From: Planctomycetaceae bacterium
GTDB lineage: Bacteria > Planctomycetota > Planctomycetia > Pirellulales > Pirellulaceae
Assembly (NCBI GenBank): GCA_002862205.1
Contig: PKCN01000249.1
Span: 1-64,000, forward strand
Reading direction: 5' to 3'
Length of the DNA stretch: 64,000 nt
The notes beneath the pieces were generated by a model that worked only from the letters and a program-made list of their open reading frames with translations, was not told the origin of the DNA and searched no databases. Position numbers and translations under genes: made by a program. Of the stretch, positions 54,101-61,834 are shown one piece after another (the stretch's first letter is position 1; every line of letters starts with the position of its first letter).

Positions 54101-54446
54101 TGTTTGCGCCGGCCGTGAGGGAGCGGACAGCGGCAAGAAACTATTCAATGAGCTTGTAAAATTGAGTTTGGACGATGCTTTACTGTCGGCTGGAAAAGAG
54201 ATTGCAGCAGATGACACAGAATTCCTTGGTACGATCGAGGCCTTGGAAAAAGAGAAAAAGGCGGCCGAGCAAGCGTATCAGAAACGTGCAGCATCCGCGG
54301 CTGCAAGAAATACGCCGAAAGTGTCCCAGGCGTCCCGCACTGGGGCTTCCCAGGTTCGGGCTACCGGGAAAGGTGTCGCCCTGCCCCTGTCTGCTCCTCT
54401 GAAACTGAGAGCACTGCCACTGAAGCGAGTCTTGAAGAAGCCCTGA
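45177..54446 (+). CDS. Giant VWA + TPR fusion protein (~3090 aa)
   Basis: N-terminal TMs; MIDAS-containing LVIVIDTSGSMSGVRVQLAKE; VLVLTDGGVESGDF; glutamine-amidotransferase-like stretch before it; then >2000 aa of helical repeats. Confidence 0.92.
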   Translation: MILLHPYMLLFALVAFIPWFGPWKGPRATQNLLRSLVFVAISVAMAMPHLPSGQTTPCKVLIIDRSPSISQASRALALSQLAEFAQEPDSHLVTFGAPLQSAALSGFSSVTAIQDHPSRGTSPLSAAIARAQTLIPRGTGGSVTIASDSLATRPDDNRAIAALREQEIPVHWVQLETVPRTTTPVAVSWSTPLRKGANSRIDVRLVSTTTATSGTLILRAGETELTRANFSAAAEQTIQLSFEPDESGFVDAVVVAQNSDGSENALAAVLPIMRPHQLLYLGDRQTGGNEKLSDMLGPSFDVVTVDLSDTRGLRDALKRCDLVLLDDQPAENVSSRNEESIVDAVRDEGLGLVMSGGRASFGGGGWHDRPIETLLPIELVQKEEKRDPSTSLVIVIDTSGSMSGVRVQLAKEVSRLAMKRLLPHDKVGIVEFYGAKRWAAPLQPASNAIELQRALNRMDAGGGTVILPALEEAFYGLQNVDTRYKHVLVLTDGGVESGDFESLMRRMANEGINVSTVLAGGGYHSEFLVNIANWGKGRFYNVPNRFNLPEILLKQPSTTKLPSYRPGQHIVQARGGPGWWGEVDTSSLPPLAGYVESKPREGSEILLETVAEKHPILATWRYGLGRVTTLSTEPLGEGTEPWQKWSDYGNALARILQRSTGDIREPFEFEFEFDGGDVLIHAIRQQPRNLTAEKINPLARLHDSNTEIEFVRRSPDRYLARLPTPAIGETIKLETSATNTQDRWKIMSVMSPVMAEHFVDPDNAMDATTLVTLTGGQRMSPKSVWSNGSTSQPEGDTLIPLSPLLYGIALLLFLAEIIYRRLPRRTQAVAMQAPSIVLLFWLSLQAATVHAQEPLSNEVAVAATEVIDVGLRDGVSDTAVAQLFDRAILKEGNLQSTLDWLSESTGDLADPRNRIIAEIEVKLAARRGDLQRASDLLKDLLEQQQVLESRLDLVLIQAKFHDALGETDAAKELYTKLTVSELAEADRQTVSLRLALMGLLGDAQAKQGSDAQPLIDLATKSDDVGFKNRAANVLAVQNRHADALKLFTITGLGTQKFRSASRVTEWAIRAKERDKAIETAWQAVETAQLRRDRNYALALLVEAYRLKKQTAGIETLVDEFKRRNDAAEPMTVEMQRVWIDLLRELGRYDDAIALFRESASAASTFTVEMRRELLELEGEAGNTKRMISTYRELIETEPDELAWRGGLTQILLERGDNEQAKALWSDYVNETERSTVLMNAAQTLGELGLDLLAKNTVERMVKLRVNHGQALLYWADLQQRRGDVEGAEASLNRVQGFEDVGDDVRAELASAYERIGRQDKAIEVNEAIRATRKVVAEDLEMRLAWLYSEVGDEEKALDQWLALWRKITSIPRRRYVEDRLMTVASRLGTLADIAIEIEEKLADGTADSREAGLLVRIYSRVNDSVAATEISEEYMAQTGKDLVDQLQEKGRIYQICNDYWNYEKVIEELIEVDPEGETEYLRQLALSMLERGKAQDARNVLMNLRTADDGKDSIGGEFEAGVLSLVGMKDEAADAYRQAIATHPDRIESYLLLANLLKENNQTERAVGMFQYLAENAQRDDLFTIAIDGLLNMEAKGRNIQWARRITLERLAGREDKNYLYQLLSDLSAEVNDKSGQIRAMENSLAVSGTRRLSVLRECMELSSRIRGGVYYSSSSRGPSNKGNLPFFAFGRRLIGLNELMPPQVFLDLGKAFLDDGDTQSAERTFGMARNLADPRSYQREVAEIFEKAGKTPEALARYDRLLRTSPSDVPLMARVAKLNESEKKDAIAFRFYQGGLNLLLSQTPLTTREASNTGQQSFWSNNRDAYQTYSDELLMGMLVTVPEKELDAMVTDQRERLFADLKQITELRKDQKVANTLSEAPRVEKRFTQLQRIYLALAQMESLEAVDAVLLKQFPDDGALFANITTLRLNAGRRDSLARLMQSNLISATQQATIKTMLGETDVDVGNATLTPTQMWKALLPAWIKDDRELTLKLLRRLNQQSVRGRAGTPSYVVVNGRAVRQTRSNLGDARTWMQLAVTLGDDSLALQLARANCDRLTYQNQQSFYQMCREILPETRFSELVRYATNQQSQKPERLANYLWLLAEMKEYVSDLQPSDGDLLGLIQNGTLRLGYSFPFPVAMQVFPESIRADAFAETMESVTPKILPQELIRVPFNYDKPIDEATQKVVLAAFAEGIDAALQDNYLRYCSYYMPRTGTVIKLKENQTLAVKMLDLLTADKVQKREPNISKMAQLVKAMVLYQSGEKNEGIKLALKAGSPFETVSDSYLRMTRTWVYNQFLSGDDTQMFLDALPGKQNGKKLSVEDLDKRFALLQRVRATAALNMLYAQAAEMYPNESKYKRARSTSTAKPENVFKDITLQEKRIQELQGKNVNGPQNANQKSQDAIRSRLAALWNSVDHRVNAMKYWTVVDDHQRQASEAAKKQKNNADAAKSNQKAAERVVKPKTTPSQSNKATASSDETEKKYAKGLLGVKAALDAGDESGVLRTLRTVWRTLPPAVSSPYGSRVVVRPLSVSWPTSKAPKKPKNLPTIQKNGTRVTNSDSARRQKRGGLSTFVPPARVAATPRPKAWDVLAEHPYVLPEMHRIVRASFLAPANAQAVSLGLLKAERLANGDEVVLAGLVKKLQQGQLTAPVLDGFFEIVRERPELINDSNKWVLDNLMDQLGIKNGDQARLLAPLYARTGDLNTASALFRVSAFFPSKTGSGFARLIDQAQPFFQGADLLVLAEAMFETAYSRKMALPTVLELRRDTLPVAAAAEVTRKDFPSIRLIHDAYDVNTLIAGTSIYAGSGNHQAAIDFLYTLLKQHGKPLAPLTTSASQYYVNRGSKRPWLLTRTNLLDLFSVSSSASTQQKDTWWRAAATAVATLRDDETVSREIICEALLTIAYWQTQGEFTEAGKITLSMVDDELLQDAKKLEPLAVDLYREAGLIGRSFELQRRMQQEGNLSYTRFGEFVRVCAGREGADSGKKLFNELVKLSLDDALLSAGKEIAADDTEFLGTIEALEKEKKAAEQAYQKRAASAAARNTPKVSQASRTGASQVRATGKGVALPLSAPLKLRALPLKRVLKKP

Positions 54447-54515
54447 GAGGCGACACTACGCATGTCTGCGAAAGCGTTAAGGTTTGGCTTGGGGCTCGCA
54501 GATCGTTGACCATCC

Positions 54516-55889
54516 CTAACGCTGGGAACGGGATGCAGCTTCCCAGTCTTTCATCAACTTCAAAAGCGTGCGAGTCAACTCGGGTTTGCTGCTGGAAAGA
54601 TCATGCTCTTCTTCAGGATCGCTGGACAGGTCAAAGACGGACTCGATGGGTTGCCCTTCACCGGTCTTGGTGACGAGCTTCTGGTTGCCATCACGCACGG
54701 CTTTCCATACACGATCCCCCCGTTTCCCTCGCCAATACAAAGTGCGCCGGACATCTGGTTTGCGTTCTACGATGTGATTGATGATGTCGTATCCATCCAA
54801 TTGCACGTCGGCTCGTTCGCCATCAGCTGCGTTGAATTTTCGATTTACATTGGATGCACCAGCAACATCTAGAATCGATTTCGTCAGGTCGAACGTGATG
54901 CAAACTTGATCACTGGTTTGTCCCGCAGGGATTCTTCCCGGCCATCTGATGATCAAGGGAACTCGGATTCCACCTTCGTAGGTCATGCTTTTACTGCCAC
55001 GCAACGGTCCCATGTTCGCCGCGTTCGCAAAGCCGCCGTTGTCAGATACAAAAATAACGACCGTGTTGTTTCGTTGACCGCTGTTGTCGACAGCATCCAC
55101 GATCTTCCCAACGCTCCGGTCAAGGGACTCTATCATTGCAATGTAAGCGTCCGCATCCAGTTCCATCCAGTTTTCGCTGGTCACCTTCTTGCTCGCGTCG
55201 CTCGGGCCTTGGAATGGAAAGTGAGGTGACTCATGTGAGATAAACAGCAAATAAGGCGTTTGCGTGTTTTCGATAAAATCAACCGATTCTGCAGTAATCA
55301 GATCAGTCATATACCCTTCCCGATAAACGGGCAAATCATTGGCGAATAGCACATGCAAGTCGCTGGTTTCACGATGATTAAAGTAATGCACGTTGCCACC
55401 CAAATAGCCAAAAAACTCATTCCAGCCATGCTCGATTGGATTGAATCTGGGTTCGTATCCCAAATGCCACTTGCCGAACACCGCAGACCGGTATCCTTGG
55501 GCATTCACCATTGCCGGCAGCACGGTCTGCTCTGCCGGTAACCCCAGTTCGTGCTTTTTCGCGAGTCGCACTGCATCGTCGTAGCGGCCGACATTGCCAG
55601 TTCCGATTGCACATTCCAGTCCACCGGCATATTGCTGATACCTTCCCGTCAGGAATGCAGTACGAGTGGGACTGCACTCAGGCCCATTTGCATAGTGTTG
55701 CGTGAAACGTACTCCATCCTTTGCAAGCTGATCGATATGGGGCGTTTTAACCTGGGGATGCCCGTAGCAGCCCAAGTCACCGTATCCAAGATCGTCAGCC
55801 ATGATCAAAACAATGTTCGGTTTCGCTCCATTGGCATGGCTGGCTAAGAATATCAGGGCCATGAATGCAAAAAAGAAACGTGGTCCCAT
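54516..55889 (-). CDS. Secreted sulfatase
   Basis: PNIVLIMADDLGYGDLGCYG; CSPTR motif; GKWHLGY; VSDNGG; start at MGPRFFF. Confidence 0.94.
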   Translation of the reverse strand: MGPRFFFAFMALIFLASHANGAKPNIVLIMADDLGYGDLGCYGHPQVKTPHIDQLAKDGVRFTQHYANGPECSPTRTAFLTGRYQQYAGGLECAIGTGNVGRYDDAVRLAKKHELGLPAEQTVLPAMVNAQGYRSAVFGKWHLGYEPRFNPIEHGWNEFFGYLGGNVHYFNHRETSDLHVLFANDLPVYREGYMTDLITAESVDFIENTQTPYLLFISHESPHFPFQGPSDASKKVTSENWMELDADAYIAMIESLDRSVGKIVDAVDNSGQRNNTVVIFVSDNGGFANAANMGPLRGSKSMTYEGGIRVPLIIRWPGRIPAGQTSDQVCITFDLTKSILDVAGASNVNRKFNAADGERADVQLDGYDIINHIVERKPDVRRTLYWRGKRGDRVWKAVRDGNQKLVTKTGEGQPIESVFDLSSDPEEEHDLSSSKPELTRTLLKLMKDWEAASRSQR

Positions 55890-56112
55890 CGGCTCGTCTT
55901 TCGTGGTTTGGGTAAAATCAACAAACATCGGACCGTCAGGATGACGACGTCCAATATCACTCAAAGTTGGATTGCGTTAGTGGTCTGCAAATGGGTCGAT
56001 CGGGGAGCCAGATATCCGGAAGCGAACAAGTACCATGCAACTCGAGGACAATTCCACCAAGCGGGTCATGGTGGACTCTCTAAACCCGAGCATTGAATGG
56101 CACAAGCAACTG

Positions 56113-57918
56113 CTAGGAAGGCGGGTGAATTGGTTCCCAGTCCTCAATGGTGACCCAGCCTGATCCAACCGCTTCGACGGTGATCCGAAGATACCTTGCG
56201 GTAGCAGAGAACGAGAGTCTCTCATCTTGGATTTCGGACGATTTGTTGGATTCATGCACCTTGGTCCACTTCACGCCATCGTTTGAAACACTCACGTGGT
56301 AGCGGATATTTGTACGATTCTTAAAACGAATATTCGCACCCGACAATGATTTTTCGATTCCAAAGTCAAGTTGTATCCACTGTGGCGTGGTTCCATTTGA
56401 TGCGGCCCAGCGGGTCGCCTTGTCGCCGTCAACCGAATGATGCGGGTAGTTTCCCGATTGATGGGACGACGCCGAAATCGTTCCTTTCGGCGTCGACATC
56501 GGTTGACTGGGACGGGCTTGGGGTTTGCGACGTCGGTCAGGATCATAATCAGGGTTCGGCGTCGGCATTTGAGCCGCAACCGATGTTCTCCAGTTTTGGA
56601 GCCGTTTTGCCAGATCATCTGCGAGCTCACGCTGCTCACTCGCTAGATTACTTCGTTCAGCGGGATCCGTTTCAAGATCGTACAGCTCCAAGTTCCCCCC
56701 TTCATAAAACTCGATCAGCTTCCAATTACCTTTTCGGATCGCGCCATAAGGAGTGGTGCGATGGTAGTGTGGGTAGTGCCAATACAATTCGTCTCGCGGC
56801 CAGACGGCTTTGGAATTCTTCAACAGGGGTACAAGACTAAGTCCATCCACGTGTTGCATGGGTAGAGGTGCGCTCCCGGACATCTCCAACAGAGTTGGGA
56901 AAAAATCATTCCCGATGATAGGTACGTCGCACTCTGAGCCCGGGGCCGTGATCCCGGGCCAGTGGATCATCGTTGCGACGCGGGTGCCACCCTCATAGGC
57001 CAACGCTTTTGCCCCTCGCAAACCCGCCGATGCGAGCTCAGCGGTGCCTCCATTATCCGAGGTAAACACAATGATGGTATTCTCAGCGAGCCCCAATTCC
57101 TGCAGCTTGGCCCTCACTCGCCCCACACTTCGGTCGAGCAACTCAGTCATCGCCGCAAATGCGGGATTCACGCGCTGAGTGTAGGGTTTTGCCAACGACT
57201 CGGCTTTCTGCCGGTATTTCTGAACCAGCTTCGGCGGCGCCATGATCGGACCGTGAACTGTGTAGTAGGAGAAATAGAGAAAGAATGGTTGTTCTTGATT
57301 TGCATCGATAAATTCAATCGCCTCATCGGTGAGTGCGTCGGTCAGGAATTCGCCAGCACGTCCATCCTCCAGATTGGGCATTCCAAATGGCGAAAAGTAT
57401 TTCCCTGGACCTTTGGGTTGTCCCCACTCACGCCCCGCTATGTTTTGGTCAAAACCATGCGATGTTGGGTAATGTTGCTCGAAATCATCAGCGCCTATCG
57501 GCATCAAATGCCACTTGCCGACAAATTGGCTCTGATAGCCCTCGGTCTTTAACGCCTCTGGTAACGTTGTTTCCGACAAATTCATCCGCATGTTCCAATC
57601 GGGAATGTTGAGTGGAGCATTCCCTCGTCTGTGCCCAGCGATCCAGTCGGTCAGGTTGGTTCTGCCAGGGTATTTGCCCAATAGAATGGCCGCTCTACTT
57701 GGGGAGCACACCGTACACGCGGAGTAGGCCTGCGTAAATTTGACGCCATCGGCGCAGAGGCGATCAATATTTGGCGTTTCATGGAAGGTAGACCCAAAGC
57801 ACCCAACGTCCCCCAGCCCAAGATCATCAACAAGAAAAAATACAATGTTTGGCTTTTCGCTGCCACGCGCGGACGCGGCCACCAAGAGACAAAATAGTGT
57901 TATCAACGCAGGACGCAT
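56113..57918 (-). CDS. Secreted sulfatase with C-terminal F5/8 type C (discoidin-like) domain
   Basis: NIVFFLVDDLGLGDVGCFG; CSPSR; GKWHL; TSDNGG; C-terminal HHSVDGDKATRWAASNGTTPQWIQLDFG ... ARYLRITVEAVG. Confidence 0.94.
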   Translation of the reverse strand: MRPALITLFCLLVAASARGSEKPNIVFFLVDDLGLGDVGCFGSTFHETPNIDRLCADGVKFTQAYSACTVCSPSRAAILLGKYPGRTNLTDWIAGHRRGNAPLNIPDWNMRMNLSETTLPEALKTEGYQSQFVGKWHLMPIGADDFEQHYPTSHGFDQNIAGREWGQPKGPGKYFSPFGMPNLEDGRAGEFLTDALTDEAIEFIDANQEQPFFLYFSYYTVHGPIMAPPKLVQKYRQKAESLAKPYTQRVNPAFAAMTELLDRSVGRVRAKLQELGLAENTIIVFTSDNGGTAELASAGLRGAKALAYEGGTRVATMIHWPGITAPGSECDVPIIGNDFFPTLLEMSGSAPLPMQHVDGLSLVPLLKNSKAVWPRDELYWHYPHYHRTTPYGAIRKGNWKLIEFYEGGNLELYDLETDPAERSNLASEQRELADDLAKRLQNWRTSVAAQMPTPNPDYDPDRRRKPQARPSQPMSTPKGTISASSHQSGNYPHHSVDGDKATRWAASNGTTPQWIQLDFGIEKSLSGANIRFKNRTNIRYHVSVSNDGVKWTKVHESNKSSEIQDERLSFSATARYLRITVEAVGSGWVTIEDWEPIHPPS

Positions 57919-58080
57919 GGCAATCATGTACGCAAGTTGGGTGAGACAAAGGCGGCAGCGGCCGCTGGTAGGTGGATGAATCGATAATTGTACCACGTGC
58001 TTGCCAAACTGTATTGGAAAGCATTTCCATTCTCAAACGGAACTGCTTATCGAGCAAGCTTGTGCCGTTGGCGATACCAT

Positions 58081-58110
58081 AAAAAAAGAACGCCCCGCTG
58101 CTCACAGGGC
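58081..58110 (-). terminator. Probable Rho-independent terminator for the 58.1-61.6 kb gene pair
   Basis: Minus strand GCCCTG-TGAGCAG-CGGGGC (one G-U pair) then GTTCTTTTTTT; 15 bp after the stop at 58125. Confidence 0.7.
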
Positions 58111-58124
58111 AATGTAGTTCAAAC

Positions 58125-59237
58125 TCACTCGCCAACGACTGCGAAAATACTTTTTGCCAGTTTACGCGTGAGCACGCGAATTTCTGACTCGAGTCGCTGC
58201 GAGATGTTTTCTACCTCATGGTTCGCCGCACTCCCCATCGATGAACTCGAAATGCTTAACATACGGACAGTCAAATCTCGTGATACGCGTTCGGATCGCC
58301 AACGTTTCTGCAGAATCATCGGTTTGAATTTTTTGGTGTCGCCAAAGAACACTCGCCTATTATTCGTATTCACCCGATCAACGGAAGTCGACGAGTACTC
58401 TGGATTGAGATCTTTCAGAGTCCCTTTTCCTTTGAGTTGAATCTTGCATTCGAGCGGCAGCTTTCGAGTATCAAATGAATGGTCGATCGCAGTGGTCAGG
58501 TTTTCGCACTGTAGCTTAGGTGACTGCTGTAATTGCGATTCCCTCGTTAGCGGTTGCAAGGCATCAAGACGGGTGTACAACCGCCTCAGTCGGCGCACAT
58601 CAAGATAGAATCCTTCATCAACGTTCAGCCCACAAGAATGTTTTCGTGCAAGGGATCTGAATGACATGTTTCTCGCAGTAAGAGTAATGATTCTGGTGAT
58701 CGCATCCTCCTCCGCTTCTAATTGAGCTGATAATTGTGCCAATTGGTTCGCGAGAGCCTGGATTGCATACCGATCACTCTCAAGCCTGTCTGACAGATTG
58801 TGATATTCGGTTTTGGCAGCTTCCCATTCTTTTTTGGCATTTATGAGTGAGTGTTGAACCGCGGCCCATTGAATCTGAGAAGTGTTCGATTTCCTTGCGC
58901 GTGCTTCTACGCTGGGTTGTTGATGCAATAAACGCAAAAACACCAGTCCGATACAGTGGATCAAGCTCGTGATGTCATCACACTTCTTACAATAGTTTCC
59001 CCAGCAATCAGCTTCCTTGACGACGGCATCTTTATACACCGTCTCCGCTGCTTTCAGACGTGCTCGTGTGACTCGAAGTCTGGATTCGTGCTGATGCTCG
59101 TAATTCAGGATTCGTTCCGCGATGCTGTTGCGTTTCGCTTCAAGCTTTCCCTTGATCCCGAGCAGCCCTCGTCGAGTACGAAGATGAGTGTGAATCTGGT
59201 GCGTGTAGTCACCAAAGTAATCCGCTAATCGATTCAT
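58125..59237 (-). CDS. Coiled-coil protein of unknown function
   Basis: Start MNRLADYFGDYTH at 59237 overlaps the upstream stop (ATGA); extended heptad-like regions. Confidence 0.75.
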   Translation of the reverse strand: MNRLADYFGDYTHQIHTHLRTRRGLLGIKGKLEAKRNSIAERILNYEHQHESRLRVTRARLKAAETVYKDAVVKEADCWGNYCKKCDDITSLIHCIGLVFLRLLHQQPSVEARARKSNTSQIQWAAVQHSLINAKKEWEAAKTEYHNLSDRLESDRYAIQALANQLAQLSAQLEAEEDAITRIITLTARNMSFRSLARKHSCGLNVDEGFYLDVRRLRRLYTRLDALQPLTRESQLQQSPKLQCENLTTAIDHSFDTRKLPLECKIQLKGKGTLKDLNPEYSSTSVDRVNTNNRRVFFGDTKKFKPMILQKRWRSERVSRDLTVRMLSISSSSMGSAANHEVENISQRLESEIRVLTRKLAKSIFAVVGE

Positions 59238-61555
59238 CGCATCACTCCGAAATCTTGTTCCAGTTCGACGCGAATAAAAGAAACGCAATCGTTCAAAGAG
59301 CTGCTGGCGGCGGCAATTTCCGCCGTACGGATGGCGTGCAGTGCCTGCAAACTGCCAATTCGTGTGACGGATTTGTTCAGACCTTCAATCGACTTACGTA
59401 GTTTCTCTCCCCCTTGCCATTCAATCTGCTCAATTTGGTAGTTCACGCTCAGGTTGGCTTGGCCTTGGGCCTGCCCGATCAAGCGGTGAGTTGTACCCGT
59501 CGATGTGGATGCGGAACGGAACGCAACAGAACAGTTAACCTGTGTTTTCAACTTCCGATCCCGGGCACGATGAACAAATCCATCGGTAACAGCGTTGGCT
59601 ACCTCATTGGTTGACTTCGCAAACTGAACGACATCCTCATTTAGGGGCGATTCCAGCTCATGCATTTCACCTACCAGTAATTTCTGTTCAGCTTGATGCT
59701 GTTGAATCTCCTGACAGCATTGCCGCAACACAACGCCGCAGCTGGATTGATTCACCAAAGTATCAATGCGACGATTCAATCCATTTTGCGATGCCAAATT
59801 GATCACATTCAAGATCGCCTCATTGATCTGGATGCGGACGAGACTCAGTTCATGATTTGCTTTGGTAGACGCATCACTTGCGGACAACAGTTCCTGATCA
59901 ACGTCCTTGATTGGTGTGCTGACACTTCTTTCTTGTTCGTGTGCCGCGGCCAGTTTCTGCTTCGACTCCTCGACGCTTGATCCAACTTCACGCATCTTCG
60001 AATTCAGGTTGTTCTCAAGTGTCGTAAGGGCCTTCAGACGCATCGGCCAGAGCGTATTTGCAAGCGATGAAAGAAACCCCGCATTGCTGCGCCTTGTGAT
60101 GGATAGCGTTGCCGCGAGTGAACTCATCTCTTCCTGAAGATCAGTGTATGCATTGTCGTGCTCTTTTTGACTCTTGCGAGCAGTTTCAAGGTCATCCGCA
60201 AGGTCGGCATACACCAGGTCGTGTCGCAGGACAGCTTTCTCCAAGGCAATGTCAGCGTCCATGACATTGGCTTGCCGCTTACTTAATTCGTCATACAGAT
60301 TCGCCACGTCATTCAGATCTTCTCCAAAAAATGCGGCAAACCGCTTTGCGTTATCCCATTGAAAGTGTGCAGGGGGGGTTGGTAAGACCAGCGTTTCCCA
60401 AGCCACGGGATCCAGTTGTTGTTCGTATTTGGCAAGCTCAGGTATTGCCTGAAATGCGTTCTTGGCAGAATCTGTTTGAACAAGTTCGGCAAGCAGGACT
60501 TCCTCCTCACTCGTGGGCTCTCTTTGGATGCCTGCGCCGAACTCGTTTGATTCCAAATCGGATTCACTGCGTGCCCGTGGGGCTGGTTCGTCTGAGTTAT
60601 CCGATTGAGCTGAAACAGTTTCATGATTTGTATTATTAACATTTGACGCTGTAAATGAGGACTCATCACTGGCGACACGTTCCTCGCGTATGATTGAAGA
60701 TGAATCGTCGAAAGAACTTTTCTTGTCAGACGGGGAGTTCCCCAAACTTGCTTGCGATTCTTTTTCGGCGACGGATTTTGCATTTGTCTCACCAACCCCT
60801 GTACTGCTGGCCTCAGACCGGGTTCCGCCTTGCCGTGGTTGTTTTGGCTCATTTTCAGTGCGAATGGTCGCGTCTTGCTGGTGGTTTTTAACCGGGTGCG
60901 TTTGCTCCGACCGCGGTTCTCCTTGTGATTGATCAACGCCTGAGGGTTTGGCATCACCGGTGTTGTGTTCAGCCTCTAGCGTATCCAGGGCGGATTGAGC
61001 GGTTGGCGACTTGTTACTGTCGCTCTGAGGATCGGTGGATGCCTGGTTGGCGACAGCGGAATATTCATGCAGCACGGTGGCGTCAACCTCAATGGGTTCA
61101 ACGCCCTCTCTCTCCAGCAGTTCAATCGCTGACTCCGCAGCATGTCGTACTGCGTAACCTTTGTCCTCAAGCAGTTTCTTCAACGCAGCAATGGCGCGGC
61201 CATCGTTACGGTTCGCCAGTTCACTCGCGGCATCCCGACGGATATTGTCCGTGTCGTCGCTCAGACAATTAATCAGCGCGAGTACCGCTGCATCCGAGCG
61301 GTGCGTTCCGATGGCCTTTATGACATCTCGCCGAAGATAGCGATCATCGACGTTCAATAATTGAATCAGAGTCTTCAACGTCAACTCATCGTCCAGCTCG
61401 CCAAGTGCAGCTATCGCGTTCCGCCGTTCGTATGAAGTGGATGCATCGCCCAAAGCGACAGCAATCAGATTTTGATGATCAGCCAAATGTGAGTTTCCTT
61501 GATTGGGTGCCCGCAGGATCGCTCCGTTGTCCAGTCTAATACTGGGCTGGAGCAC
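59234..61555 (-). CDS. HEAT-repeat protein with disordered linker and C-terminal coiled coil
   Basis: ERRNAIAALGELDDELTLKTLIQLLNVDDRYLRRDVIKAIGTHRSDAAVLALINCLSDDTDNIRRDAASELANRNDGRAIAALKKLLEDKGYAVRHAAESAIELL; long S/T/E/Q-rich linker; coiled-coil C-terminal half. Confidence 0.85.
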   Translation of the reverse strand: MLQPSIRLDNGAILRAPNQGNSHLADHQNLIAVALGDASTSYERRNAIAALGELDDELTLKTLIQLLNVDDRYLRRDVIKAIGTHRSDAAVLALINCLSDDTDNIRRDAASELANRNDGRAIAALKKLLEDKGYAVRHAAESAIELLEREGVEPIEVDATVLHEYSAVANQASTDPQSDSNKSPTAQSALDTLEAEHNTGDAKPSGVDQSQGEPRSEQTHPVKNHQQDATIRTENEPKQPRQGGTRSEASSTGVGETNAKSVAEKESQASLGNSPSDKKSSFDDSSSIIREERVASDESSFTASNVNNTNHETVSAQSDNSDEPAPRARSESDLESNEFGAGIQREPTSEEEVLLAELVQTDSAKNAFQAIPELAKYEQQLDPVAWETLVLPTPPAHFQWDNAKRFAAFFGEDLNDVANLYDELSKRQANVMDADIALEKAVLRHDLVYADLADDLETARKSQKEHDNAYTDLQEEMSSLAATLSITRRSNAGFLSSLANTLWPMRLKALTTLENNLNSKMREVGSSVEESKQKLAAAHEQERSVSTPIKDVDQELLSASDASTKANHELSLVRIQINEAILNVINLASQNGLNRRIDTLVNQSSCGVVLRQCCQEIQQHQAEQKLLVGEMHELESPLNEDVVQFAKSTNEVANAVTDGFVHRARDRKLKTQVNCSVAFRSASTSTGTTHRLIGQAQGQANLSVNYQIEQIEWQGGEKLRKSIEGLNKSVTRIGSLQALHAIRTAEIAAASSSLNDCVSFIRVELEQDFGVMR

Positions 61556-61834
61556 GTCTATTATTTCCTTTCCAAAAGGGCAGTTGCGTTGATCGTAAGT
61601 GGGGCTAAAAGTCCGATTCTGGCCATTTTTCCGGTACCCGGGTTAGATTCAATCCCTGAACACACGCTCATTGAGCTCTATCAGTACGGCCCGTAATCCA
61701 TTGACTCATGGCGCAAGGAATCTGGATTTCCAGTTTTTTCGAACCCGCTTGCCTTTCCCTTGACCGTTGGGCCTTACTGCTCAATCGCTGGCTGGAGTCA
61801 TGATGGTGGTGATTTGATGTTGGAACCGATTGGC

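Noticed and set aside
45147-54446. Antisense ORFs inside the giant gene (for example 48044-48457, 53696-54217)
   Set aside because: Overlap a long, clearly coding frame on the opposite strand and show no family motifs.
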